Below are positions 47,550-55,713 of a DNA stretch of 64,000 bases, piece after piece (position 1 is the stretch's first letter; every line of letters starts with the position of its first letter). The position numbers and the translations under genes were made by a program. The DNA lies in NCBI RefSeq assembly GCF_001665395.1, contig NZ_LZSG01000034.1, positions 1 through 64,000 on the forward strand. Reading direction: 5' to 3'. This DNA comes from Mycobacterium sp. 1164966.3 (GTDB lineage: Bacteria > Actinomycetota > Actinomycetes > Mycobacteriales > Mycobacteriaceae). Below the pieces are notes generated by a model. It saw nothing but the letters and a program-made list of their open reading frames with translations. It was not told where the DNA came from and did no database searches.

Positions 47550-49805
47550 ATGACTGACAACAGCCCGCATATCCCGCTGGGATCTTGGCTGGCCGAACTG
47601 CCCGACGAACGGCTGATCCGGCTTTTGGAGCTACGGCCGGACCTTGCCCAGCCGCCACCCGGGAGCATCGCCGCGCTGGCCGCGCGCGCTCAGGCACGGC
47701 AGTCGATCAAGGCCGCCACCGACGAGCTCGACTTCCTGCGACTGGCGGTGCTGGACGCGTTGCTGGTGCTGCATGCCGACAGCACGCCGGTGCCGACCGC
47801 CAAGCTGCTGGCGTTGATCGGCGACCGCGCTCCGGAATCCGAGGTCACCGCCGCGCTGGACGACCTCAGGCATCGTGTGCTGGTCTGGGGCGACAGCGCG
47901 GTCCGGGTGGCCGGCGACGCCGGCACTGGATTGCCGTGGCATCCGGGGCAGGTCACCCTCGAGGACACCTCGCAGACCGAACAGCAGATTGTGGACCTGA
48001 TCGCCGATCTCGACGAGGCGCAAACCGACGTGCTGGAGAAACTGCTCGAGGGCTCCCCAATGGGGCGTACCCGCGACGCCGCGCCCGGTGCCCCCGCGGA
48101 TCGACCGGTGCCGAGGCTGCTGGCGATGGGCCTGCTAAGGCGGGTGGACGCCGACACGGTGATCCTGCCGCGCCACGTCGGACAGGTGCTGCGCGGCGAG
48201 CAGCCCGGGCCGATGCAGCTCACCGCACCCGATCCGGTGGTGTCCAGCACGACACCTGAAGACGTCGACGCCACGGCGGCCGGAGCCGTCATCGATTTGC
48301 TGCGCGAGCTCGACGTTCTCCTCGAAACACTTAGTGCCGCACCTGTTTCCGAGTTGCGCACCGGAGGGATGGGCATCCGCGAAGTCAAGCGGCTGGCGAA
48401 GACGACCGGGATCGACGAGCCGCGGCTGGGCCTGATCCTCGAGATCGCGGCCGTTGCCGGACTGATCGCCAGCGGCATGCCCGATCCGGAACCAAACCAC
48501 GGTGATCCGCCATATTGGGCGCCGACGGTGGCCGCCGACCGGCTCGCCGCGATGTCGCCGGCCCAACGGTGGCACCTGCTTGCCAGCACCTGGCTCGACC
48601 TGCCGGGCCGGCCGGCACTGATCGGTAGCCGCGGCCCAGACGCCAAACCGTATGGCGCCCTGTCGCATTCGCTGTACTCGACAGCTGCCCCGCTGGATCG
48701 CCGGCTGTTGCTGGGCATGCTTGCGGAATTGCCGGCGGGTGCCGGCGTCGACGCATCCACGGCGGCAGAGGCCCTGGTCTGGCGGCGGCCGCGCTGGGCC
48801 AGGCGACTACAACCGGGGCCTGTCGCAGACCTGCTGACGGAGGCGCACGCGCTGGGCCTGGTAGGACGCGGGGCCATCAGCGCGCCCGGGCGCGCGCTGT
48901 TGGAAGACGTCGCCGATCCCGGGGCCGCAATCGATGCGATGACACGGGCGATGCCCACACCGATCGACCACTTCCTGGTCCAGGCCGACCTCACCGTCGT
49001 GGTGCCCGGGCCGCTGCAGCGCGACCTGGCCGACGACCTGGCCAGCGTCGCCAAGGTCGAATCCGCCGGCGCGGCAATGGTTTACCGGGTCAGCGAGCAG
49101 TCGATCCGGCATGCCCTCGACATCGGTAAGAGTCGCGACTGGATGCACGCACTTTTTTCCAACCACTCGAAAACGCCCGTGCCGCAAGGGCTGACGTATC
49201 TTATCGACGACGTCGCACGACGGCACGGCCAGCTGCGCATCGGAATGGCCGCGTCATTTGTGCGTTGCGAGGATCCGGCGCTGCTGGCTCAGGCGGTGGC
49301 CGCACCCGGCGCTGAAGAGCTGCAACTGCGGGCGCTGGCACCGACGGTCGCGGTCTCGCCCGCACCGATAGCCGAGGTGCTGGCGGTGTTGCGCAGCGCG
49401 GGCTTCGCGCCTGCCGCCGAAGACTCTACCGGGGCCATCGTCGACGTCCGGCCCCGCGGGGCGCGTGTCCCCGTGCCTCAGCACCGTCGCTCGTACCGCC
49501 CGGCGCCGCGCCCCGGCAGCGAGACACTAAGCGCCGTCGTCGCGGTATTGCGGAAGGTGACTGCCGCGCCGTTCGGCAATACCCGAATGGACCCCGCGGT
49601 GACCATGTCGCTTCTGCAGGGGGCGGCACGCGATCAGGAGACGCTGCTGATCGGCTATCTCGACGCGGCGGGTGTGGCCACTCAACGGGTGGTGTCGCCG
49701 ATCACCATCCGCGGCGGTCAGCTGGTGGCCTTCGATCCGGCGTCCGGGCGGCTGCGCGACTTCGCCATCCACCGCATCACATCGGTGATGTCGGTCGACG
49801 ATTGA
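47550..49805 (+). CDS. XPB/Ssl2-N-like helicase-associated protein (Rv0862c-like)
   Basis: A 751-residue protein without Walker motifs. It contains helical repeats (ELPDERLIRLLELRPDLAQPPPGSIAALAARAQARQ), a mid winged-helix-like part, and a C-terminal segment IDHFLVQADLTVVVPGPLQRDLADDLASVAKVESAGAAMVYRVSEQSIRHALD that resembles the N-terminal domain of bacterial XPB. Then follows LLIGYLDAAGVATQRVVSPITI, a WYL-like beta strand. It is directly upstream of xpb (46 bases) and matches Rv0862c. A role with XPB in DNA repair is inferred from the pairing. Confidence 0.85.
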   Translation: MTDNSPHIPLGSWLAELPDERLIRLLELRPDLAQPPPGSIAALAARAQARQSIKAATDELDFLRLAVLDALLVLHADSTPVPTAKLLALIGDRAPESEVTAALDDLRHRVLVWGDSAVRVAGDAGTGLPWHPGQVTLEDTSQTEQQIVDLIADLDEAQTDVLEKLLEGSPMGRTRDAAPGAPADRPVPRLLAMGLLRRVDADTVILPRHVGQVLRGEQPGPMQLTAPDPVVSSTTPEDVDATAAGAVIDLLRELDVLLETLSAAPVSELRTGGMGIREVKRLAKTTGIDEPRLGLILEIAAVAGLIASGMPDPEPNHGDPPYWAPTVAADRLAAMSPAQRWHLLASTWLDLPGRPALIGSRGPDAKPYGALSHSLYSTAAPLDRRLLLGMLAELPAGAGVDASTAAEALVWRRPRWARRLQPGPVADLLTEAHALGLVGRGAISAPGRALLEDVADPGAAIDAMTRAMPTPIDHFLVQADLTVVVPGPLQRDLADDLASVAKVESAGAAMVYRVSEQSIRHALDIGKSRDWMHALFSNHSKTPVPQGLTYLIDDVARRHGQLRIGMAASFVRCEDPALLAQAVAAPGAEELQLRALAPTVAVSPAPIAEVLAVLRSAGFAPAAEDSTGAIVDVRPRGARVPVPQHRRSYRPAPRPGSETLSAVVAVLRKVTAAPFGNTRMDPAVTMSLLQGAARDQETLLIGYLDAAGVATQRVVSPITIRGGQLVAFDPASGRLRDFAIHRITSVMSVDD

Positions 49806-49851
49806 ATAATGGGCGCATGACCCGCGCCCGCGATGAAGAGGAGTGGCCCCA

Positions 49852-51501
49852 TTGACTGACGGGCCGTTGATCGTGCAGTCCGACAAGACGGTCCTGCTCG
49901 AAGTTGACCATGAGCTGGCCGGCGCGGCACGCGCCGCCATCGCACCGTTCGCCGAGCTGGAACGCGCCCCCGAACACGTGCACACCTACCGGATCACGCC
50001 GCTGGCGCTGTGGAACGCCCGCGCCGCCGGCCATGACGCCGAGCAGGTCGTCGACGCGCTGGTCAGTTTCTCCCGCTACGCGGTGCCCCAGCCGTTACTG
50101 GTCGACATCGTCGACACCATGGCACGCTATGGTCGTCTGCAGCTGGTGAAGAATCCTGCACACGGCCTGACGCTGGTGAGCCTCGATCGCGCGGTGCTCG
50201 AGGAAGTGTTGCGCAACAAGAAGATCGCACCGATGCTGGGTGCCCGGATTGACGACGACACAGTTATCGTGCACCCGAGCGAACGCGGCCGCGTCAAACA
50301 GATGCTGCTCAAAATCGGTTGGCCCGCTGAGGATCTCGCCGGCTACGTCGACGGCGAGGCACATCCGATCAGTCTGCACGAGGATGGCTGGAAGCTGCGC
50401 GACTACCAACAGCTGGCCACGGACTCGTTCTGGTCGGGCGGCTCGGGCGTGGTCGTGCTTCCATGTGGCGCGGGCAAGACGCTGGTCGGTGCGGCCGCGA
50501 TGGCGAAAGCGCAAGCGACGACGCTGATTCTGGTCACCAACATCGTGGCGGCCCGGCAATGGAAACGCGAGCTTGTTGCGCGTACCTCGTTGACCGACGA
50601 CGAGATCGGCGAATACTCCGGCGAGCGTAAGGAGATTCGGCCCGTCACCATCTCGACGTACCAGATGGTCACCCGCCGCACCAGGGGCGAATACCGGCAT
50701 CTGGAGTTGTTCGACAGCCGCGACTGGGGCCTTATCATCTACGACGAGGTGCATCTGCTGCCGGCACCGGTTTTCCGGATGACCGCCGACTTGCAATCCA
50801 AACGGCGCTTGGGCCTGACCGCCACGTTGATCCGCGAAGACGGCCGCGAAGGCGACGTGTTCTCGCTGATCGGTCCGAAACGCTACGACGCACCGTGGAA
50901 AGACATTGAGGCGCAAGGCTGGATCGCACCGGCCGAGTGTGTGGAAGTCCGGGTCACGATGACCGACAACGAACGGATGATGTATGCCACCGCCGAGCCC
51001 GAGGAGCGCTACCGGCTGTGCTCGACGGTGCATACCAAAATCGCAGTGGTCAAGTCGATTCTGGAGAAGCACCCAGGCGAGCAAACCCTGGTGATCGGCG
51101 CCTATCTGGACCAGCTCGATGAACTCGGCGCCGAGTTGGACGCTCCGGTGATCCAGGGTTCGACGAGAACGCGTGAACGCGAAGCACTGTTCGACGCCTT
51201 TCGCCGCGGCGAGGTCTCCAGACTGGTGGTGTCCAAGGTCGCCAACTTTTCCATCGACCTACCGGAAGCCTCAGTGGCGGTTCAGGTTTCGGGGACGTTC
51301 GGATCGCGTCAAGAGGAGGCTCAACGGCTCGGCCGGCTGCTGCGTCCCAAGGCCGACGGTGGTGGCGCCGTCTTCTACTCCGTGGTGGCCCGCGACAGCC
51401 TGGACGCCGAGTACGCCGCGCACCGGCAGCGGTTTCTCGCCGAACAGGGCTACGGCTACATCATCCGCGACGCCGACGACCTGCTGGGCCCGGCCATTTA
51501 G
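49852..51501 (+). CDS. xpb: DNA helicase XPB (Ercc3)
   Basis: A 549-residue SF2 helicase, near-identical to M. tuberculosis XPB (Rv0861c), which unwinds DNA 3' to 5'. Motif I is VVLPCGAGKTLVGAA, motif Ia is LILVTNIVAARQWKREL, motif II (DEVH) is LIIYDEVHLLPA, the RED motif follows in TATLIREDGREGDVFS, and motif VI is SRQEEAQRLGRLLRPK. TTG 49852 (LTDGPLIVQS) is preferred: GAAGAGGAG is 8 bases upstream and the homologue starts there. GTG 49843 is the alternative. It probably works with the Rv0862c-like protein. Confidence 0.95.
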   Translation: MTDGPLIVQSDKTVLLEVDHELAGAARAAIAPFAELERAPEHVHTYRITPLALWNARAAGHDAEQVVDALVSFSRYAVPQPLLVDIVDTMARYGRLQLVKNPAHGLTLVSLDRAVLEEVLRNKKIAPMLGARIDDDTVIVHPSERGRVKQMLLKIGWPAEDLAGYVDGEAHPISLHEDGWKLRDYQQLATDSFWSGGSGVVVLPCGAGKTLVGAAAMAKAQATTLILVTNIVAARQWKRELVARTSLTDDEIGEYSGERKEIRPVTISTYQMVTRRTRGEYRHLELFDSRDWGLIIYDEVHLLPAPVFRMTADLQSKRRLGLTATLIREDGREGDVFSLIGPKRYDAPWKDIEAQGWIAPAECVEVRVTMTDNERMMYATAEPEERYRLCSTVHTKIAVVKSILEKHPGEQTLVIGAYLDQLDELGAELDAPVIQGSTRTREREALFDAFRRGEVSRLVVSKVANFSIDLPEASVAVQVSGTFGSRQEEAQRLGRLLRPKADGGGAVFYSVVARDSLDAEYAAHRQRFLAEQGYGYIIRDADDLLGPAI

Positions 51502-51910
51502 TTGGCGCGAGCAGACGCAAAATCACCCGAATCCTCGGCGTGTCGCGGGCTTTTGGGTCTGCTCGGCGCGGCCCATAGCGACGGTATGGTCGCCGATGCC
51601 GCGCCGACCTCTGCGCAAGCGTTCAATGTGCACTGATGTCTTTCGGTGTGGATCCTTGGCTTTGGTTGTGAATCCTTGGCTTTCATTGTGCGTGTAAGGC
51701 GTCGATCAGCGCGAATTCACGCCCAGGCTGCACACTTAAAACCAACGATTCACACCCAATGGCAGAGACGGCAATGTCACCTCCGACGCCGCCACGAGCA
51801 CCTATACATCTGCCGCCCGGCGACAAATCAATTGGCGCGCAAGAGCTGTCGGACAAAGACACACGTGAATGCCTCGTGGCCCTGGGACTCAGGATGAACG
51901 CTCGCGCTCG
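51502..51910. other. Gene-free stretch with hairpin copy D and degenerate repeats
   Basis: 409 bases between the convergent xpb and thiolase genes, with no supported gene. Hairpin copy D (51508-51565) is CGAGCAGACGCAAAATCACC against GGGCTTTTGGGTCTGCTCG, imperfect. At 51640-51760 are GTGGATCCTTGGCTTTGG and GTGAATCCTTGGCTTTCA, then TTCACGCCCAGGCTGCACAC and ATTCACACCCAATGG in reverse, the same family as at 27.5 kb. A worn copy of the GCGACAA..GGACAAA element lies near 51820-51860. Synteny with M. tuberculosis ends here. Confidence 0.7.
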
Positions 51911-53056
51911 CTAGAGCGACAGGATGGTCGCCGACGCCGTGCCAGGCGCCCCGTACACCTGCGCCAGGCCGACGCGCGGGTTGCCGGGCACCTGTCGTTC
52001 ACCAGCCTCACCACGCAGCTGCCGCACCAGCTCGTGCACCTGTCGCAATCCTGACGCACCGATCGGCTCACCGTTGGCGATCAGCCCACCGTCGGTGTTG
52101 ATCGGCAGCTCCCCACCGATCGCGGTAGCGCCATCGGCCACCAGCTTCTCCTGCTCGCCGTCGGCGCACAGACCCGTCTCGGCCATGTGGATGACCTCCG
52201 CGCCGGCGTCGGTGTCCTGCAGTTGGGCGATGTCGACGTCCTCGGGGCCGATGCCCGCTGCCTCGTAAGCGGACTTGGCGGCATACACCGTCGGCGAAGC
52301 GTCCTCATCCAGCGGAGCGAACGTCGCGTGCACTTCATAAGCGCCATAGCGGCGGGTGCGAATTTCGCTGGCGCGCACGTACACCGGCTTGTCAGTAAAC
52401 TTTTGCGCCAGGTCGGCACGGCACATGACGACCGCGGCCGCACCCTCGTCGGGCGCACAGAACATGTACTGCGTCAGCGGATAGTTCAGCACGGTCGAGT
52501 TGAGGATCTCCTCCTCGGGAAGTGCCTTGCGGCGGAACGCATTCGGGTTCAACGACCCGTTGCGGTAGTTCTTGGCGGCGACCTTGGCCAGCGTGGCCGG
52601 GGAGATGTGGTGATCGTGCAGGTACTTGTTGGCCTTCATACCGAAGAACTTCGTCGTGACGAACTGCCCGTTCTGCGCATACCACTGCGGCAGCGCCAGT
52701 TTGGCCGGGTCATCGGTGAAGGCGCCGCGCGGGTGCTTGTCGAGCCCGATCGCGATACCGATGTCGTACTTGCCCAGCCGGATGGTGTCAGCGGTCTGCT
52801 GAATGGCGCTGGCCGCGGTGGCGCAGGCGTTGAACACGTTGGTGAACGTGATGCCGGTCAACCCGACCAGCCGAGTCACCGCGTCGGGATTGGACACCTC
52901 GTGGCTGCCGCCGAAGCCGAACTGGATGTCCTTCCACTCGACACCGGCGTCGCTGAGCGCTGATTGGATAGCCTCGGCGCCCATCTGCATCGCGGTCTTC
53001 TCGAACCTGCCGAATGGATGCAGGCCCACGCCGATGATGGCCACGTCGTTACTCAT
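51911..53056 (-). CDS. Ltp-type thiolase/aldolase-like lipid-transfer protein
   Basis: A 381-residue thiolase-superfamily protein. A Cys is kept at the nucleophile place (TNVFNACATAASAIQQ), but the usual GGHPxGASG motif reads NGEPIGASGLRQ with the His replaced by Glu, and the C-terminal CxG motif is absent. This is the pattern of Ltp2/Ltp3-like proteins, some of which act as retro-aldolases on steroid side chains in complex with a DUF35 partner. A DUF35 protein is encoded just upstream on the same strand, supporting such a complex. The substrate is unknown. ATG 53056 has GGGAGTC upstream. Confidence 0.87.
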   Translation of the reverse strand: MSNDVAIIGVGLHPFGRFEKTAMQMGAEAIQSALSDAGVEWKDIQFGFGGSHEVSNPDAVTRLVGLTGITFTNVFNACATAASAIQQTADTIRLGKYDIGIAIGLDKHPRGAFTDDPAKLALPQWYAQNGQFVTTKFFGMKANKYLHDHHISPATLAKVAAKNYRNGSLNPNAFRRKALPEEEILNSTVLNYPLTQYMFCAPDEGAAAVVMCRADLAQKFTDKPVYVRASEIRTRRYGAYEVHATFAPLDEDASPTVYAAKSAYEAAGIGPEDVDIAQLQDTDAGAEVIHMAETGLCADGEQEKLVADGATAIGGELPINTDGGLIANGEPIGASGLRQVHELVRQLRGEAGERQVPGNPRVGLAQVYGAPGTASATILSL

Positions 53057-53068
53057 CGCAGACTCCCT

Positions 53069-53222
53069 TTGGGTGGATGGTGGCGACCCACTGCCGCCGC
53101 GCTCGCGATCGCCCTGGGTAGATGGTGGCGACCCGCTTCACCCGGCTCCGCCGCGCTCGCGATCGCCCTGGGTAGATGGTGGCGACCCGCTTCACCCGGC
53201 TCCGCCGCGCTCGCGATCGCCA
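53069..53222 (-). repeat. MIRU-like tandem repeat, three 54-bp units
   Basis: Units at 53069-53114 (partial), 53115-53168 and 53169-53222 read TGGGTAGATGGTGGCGACCC, then GCTTCACCCGGCTCCGCC, then GCGCTCGCGATCGCC. On the minus strand the array starts at the TAG stop codon of the OB-fold gene and ends 13 bases before the thiolase ATG, inside one operon. This is the placement described for MIRUs such as the senX3-regX3 one. The last two units are identical. Confidence 0.75.
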
Positions 53223-53636
53223 CTAGACCGGCTGGAAAGCGTAGGTAAGGATCTCGTTGCCATCGCCGTCGGTGGTCAACGGCACCATGGTGAGCTCGAC
53301 CTCCTGGCCGAATTGCAGTTTGGCCGGGTCGTTCTCGGTCAGCCTGCCCTCCACGCGGATCACGTCCCCAAGCTGGATCAGCCCGATACCGAACGGCACG
53401 AAATCCTTTCCGGTCGGCCCGGCGTAGGGCGGTCCGGGCGGGAACCCCTGGGTGGTCCAGGCGACGACGATGCCGCGGCGCGGCAATAACACCTCGCTCA
53501 TCTGTCCGCCACTGCAACGTGGACACCACTGCTGCACGGGGAAAGCGGTGGCACCGCAGGCGCCGCAGCGACTGCCGATGAGCTGCGGGTTCTCGTCGGG
53601 CCAAGTCGAGATTTCGGGGGCAAGTGCCTTCTGCAT
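53223..53636 (-). CDS. DUF35/OB-fold zinc-ribbon partner protein
   Basis: A 137-residue protein with a rubredoxin-like zinc ribbon (CGACGATAFPVQQWCPRC) and a C-terminal OB-fold (GIVVAWTTQGFPPGPPYAGPTGKDFVPFGIGLIQLGDVIRVEG). DUF35 proteins are obligate partners of Ltp-type thiolase/aldolases or hydratases. ATG 53636 has GGAGGATCGCTCG upstream. The gene comes first, then the MIRU-like array, then the Ltp-like gene. It diverges from the ABM monooxygenase gene. Confidence 0.87.
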   Translation of the reverse strand: MQKALAPEISTWPDENPQLIGSRCGACGATAFPVQQWCPRCSGGQMSEVLLPRRGIVVAWTTQGFPPGPPYAGPTGKDFVPFGIGLIQLGDVIRVEGRLTENDPAKLQFGQEVELTMVPLTTDGDGNEILTYAFQPV

Positions 53637-53785
53637 CGAGCGATCCTCCAGCGATCCTTCACAACCTGCCAACCAGATGGGCTCCCCAAAAGGTACAACA
53701 GCATTCCATAAAAGTGGAAATCTCGTTCTCGCAGCTGTGCGGCCGATGCTAGGTTTGCCTCCGGACAAGATTCAAGGAGAAAACC

Positions 53786-54079
53786 ATGCCGGTCACGGTC
53801 ATGCTTGAGCTCAGACTGAAGCCCGACGCGGTGCAAGCGGCCCGCGAGCTAATGCACCGGACGCTCCAAGACACCCGGGAATTCGACGGTAACCTGCGCA
53901 CCGAGGTGCTCGTCGACGACGACGACGAAGCGCACTGGCTTATCTACGAACTCTGGGACACCGTCGAACACGACGAGGCTTATCGTGCCTTTCGCGCCGG
54001 CGAAGGCAAAGTGACCGAGCTCCCTCCGCTGCTGGCGGCCCCTCCCGTCAAGACGCGGTATACCGCCAGCGATATCTAA
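53786..54079 (+). CDS. Antibiotic-biosynthesis-monooxygenase (ABM) domain protein
   Basis: A 97-residue ferredoxin-like-fold protein: VTVMLELRLKPDAVQAARELMHRTLQDTREFDGNL, then HWLIYELWDTVEHDEAYRAFRAGEG, the ABM/YgiN signature. Members are cofactor-free quinone or polyphenol monooxygenases or stress proteins. ATG 53786 has AAGGAGAAAACC upstream. It diverges from the DUF35 gene across 149 bases and overlaps the convergent LLM gene by 4 bases. Confidence 0.85.
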   Translation: MPVTVMLELRLKPDAVQAARELMHRTLQDTREFDGNLRTEVLVDDDDEAHWLIYELWDTVEHDEAYRAFRAGEGKVTELPPLLAAPPVKTRYTASDI

Positions 54080-55059
54080 CTCAGGGCCGGAATCACTTCG
54101 CGTTCGAACAATTCGATGCCTGAGCGGTCGTAGGCGGCCTCCGGGAAATAGCAGATCGCATACTCACACCCGAGGTCCCGAATCTTGGCCAGCCGCTCGA
54201 TCACCTGTTCCGTCGTGCCGGTCGTCGAATCGGGAACACCGGCGACCATCGAATCTGCCACCGCCTCAGGCACATAACCGGCCAGCCGGTCGCGCACCCG
54301 TTTCAGACGATCCTGGACATCGGCCTCGGACGAGCCGACGACGGCGGTGAAGTTGGCCGAGCGCACGATCGCGTTGAAGTCGGTGCCCAGCTTGCTGCAG
54401 TGCTGCGCCAGCACCTCCGACTTGTGCGCAAATGCGTCGGGCTCCGGCGTGAAGTTGGTGTACTGCGCGTACTTCGCGGCGATGCGCAGGGTCACCTTCT
54501 CGCCGCCGCCGGCAATCCACAACGGAATCCCGTTATCCTGCAACGGCTTCGGAGCAACAATCGCACCGTCGACCTGATAGTGCTGACCCTGGAAGCTGAC
54601 TTTTCCGGCACGCCAGGCATCACGCATGATCTGCACACCTTCGTCCAGTCGGCCCAACCGAACGCCGGCCGACGGGAAGCCGTAACCGTAAGCGCGCCAT
54701 TCGTGTTCGTACCAGCCGCCGCCGATACCCATTTGGATGCGGCCACCGGAGATGATGTCCGTCGTGGCCGCCACCTTGGCCAGGTAGACGGGATTGCGGT
54801 AGCTCATGGCAGTACACATCTGGCCGAGCTTGATTCGCGACGTGGTGGCCGCGTAGGCCGCCATCAGGGACCACGCCTCGTGTGTGGCTTCGTCGCTCGG
54901 CAGCGGCACGGTGTGGAAGTGGTCGTAGACCCACAAGGAGTCCCAGGCGCCGCCGTCGGCGTAGGTCGCCAAGTCCCGCATCACCGCCCAGTGCCGCTCC
55001 GGTTCGATGCCTACCAGATCCATTCGCCAACCCTGCGGAATGAAGAGACCAAAGCGCAT
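54076..55059 (-). CDS. LLM-class flavin/F420-dependent oxidoreductase
   Basis: A 327-residue luciferase-like TIM-barrel enzyme, probably F420-dependent as usual in mycobacteria: MRFGLFIPQGW at strand 1, DSLWVYDHFHTVPLP, LGQMCTAMSYRNPVYLAKVAATTDIISGGRIQMGIGGGWYEHEWRAYGYGFP, and IPLWIAGGGEKVTL. ATG 55059 is chosen because strand 1 begins there; 55092 is the alternative. It starts 38 bases after the TetR stop in the same direction, so the two may be an operon. The substrate is unknown. Confidence 0.88.
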   Translation of the reverse strand: MRFGLFIPQGWRMDLVGIEPERHWAVMRDLATYADGGAWDSLWVYDHFHTVPLPSDEATHEAWSLMAAYAATTSRIKLGQMCTAMSYRNPVYLAKVAATTDIISGGRIQMGIGGGWYEHEWRAYGYGFPSAGVRLGRLDEGVQIMRDAWRAGKVSFQGQHYQVDGAIVAPKPLQDNGIPLWIAGGGEKVTLRIAAKYAQYTNFTPEPDAFAHKSEVLAQHCSKLGTDFNAIVRSANFTAVVGSSEADVQDRLKRVRDRLAGYVPEAVADSMVAGVPDSTTGTTEQVIERLAKIRDLGCEYAICYFPEAAYDRSGIELFEREVIPALS

Positions 55060-55097
55060 AGCGCTAAATCTAGCCCGAGCCCCGCCGGTCACCGCGC

Positions 55098-55634
55098 TTA
55101 CATACCCAGCGCAGCCAGAGCGGCCTGCACCGACGCCGCGCGCAACGCCTCGTACGGAGTGTCGGGAAACTGCAGGCAGCAGTCCTGCAGTCCGCCGAAG
55201 GCGACCACCGCGCGCGTGGACTCGGCGAGCGTTGGCCGTGGACCGAAGACCAGTTTGCCCAGCCGATCACGCCAGGCCAGCACCTTGTCGATGAGGCCGA
55301 GGTCGGCCAGCATCGTCAACTCGGCCAGCACCAGCACCATGTCCTGGCGGTGCCGGTAGTGGAAATCGAAATACCCTTCCAGCAATTCACGGGCATCGGT
55401 GTCGGCGCGGCGTTCCTGGTCTTCCACGAATCGTTCACCCTCGTCGATCAACGGGACAAGGATGCTGCGCACCAACTCTTCTCGCGACGCGAAGTGGTAG
55501 TACAACGCGGGTTTGGTGATCCCCAGCTTGTCCGCGATGTCCTGCAGGCTGGTGCGCTGAACTCCCTGTTGCACGAACAAGTCGCGGGCGACCTCTTGGA
55601 TCCGCTGTCTGGTGTCCGACCGGGGCCCAGTCAC
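55098..55634 (-). CDS. TetR-family repressor next to TetX-like FAD monooxygenase
   Basis: A 178-residue TetR regulator. The HTH is near residues 8-55: RQRIQEVARDLFVQQGVQRTSLQDIADKLGITKPALYYHFASREEL. It diverges from the FAD monooxygenase gene across 79 bases containing two CTTAC..GTAAG dyads. It probably represses itself, the LLM gene downstream and the monooxygenase. The ligand-binding domain has FDFHYRHRQDMVLVLAELTM, not diagnostic. Confidence 0.9.
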   Translation of the reverse strand: MTGPRSDTRQRIQEVARDLFVQQGVQRTSLQDIADKLGITKPALYYHFASREELVRSILVPLIDEGERFVEDQERRADTDARELLEGYFDFHYRHRQDMVLVLAELTMLADLGLIDKVLAWRDRLGKLVFGPRPTLAESTRAVVAFGGLQDCCLQFPDTPYEALRAASVQAALAALGM

Positions 55635-55651
55635 CCCACGAGCATAACTGA

Positions 55652-55700
55652 CTTACCGATAAGTAAGCGCAAGTGCTATGCTTACCGAACGTTAAGTAAG
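55652..55700. promoter_or_regulatory. Two TetR operator-like dyads, CTTAC..GTAAG
   Basis: CTTACCGATAAGTAAG (55652-55667) and CTTACCGAACGTTAAGTAAG (55681-55700) both begin CTTACCG and end AAGTAAG, with 6- and 10-base centres between the CTTAC and GTAAG arms. They lie between the divergent TetR and monooxygenase genes; the second ends 13 bases before the GTG of the monooxygenase, overlapping its likely initiation region. Confidence 0.75.
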
Positions 55701-55713
55701 CCAGGAGGCCGTC

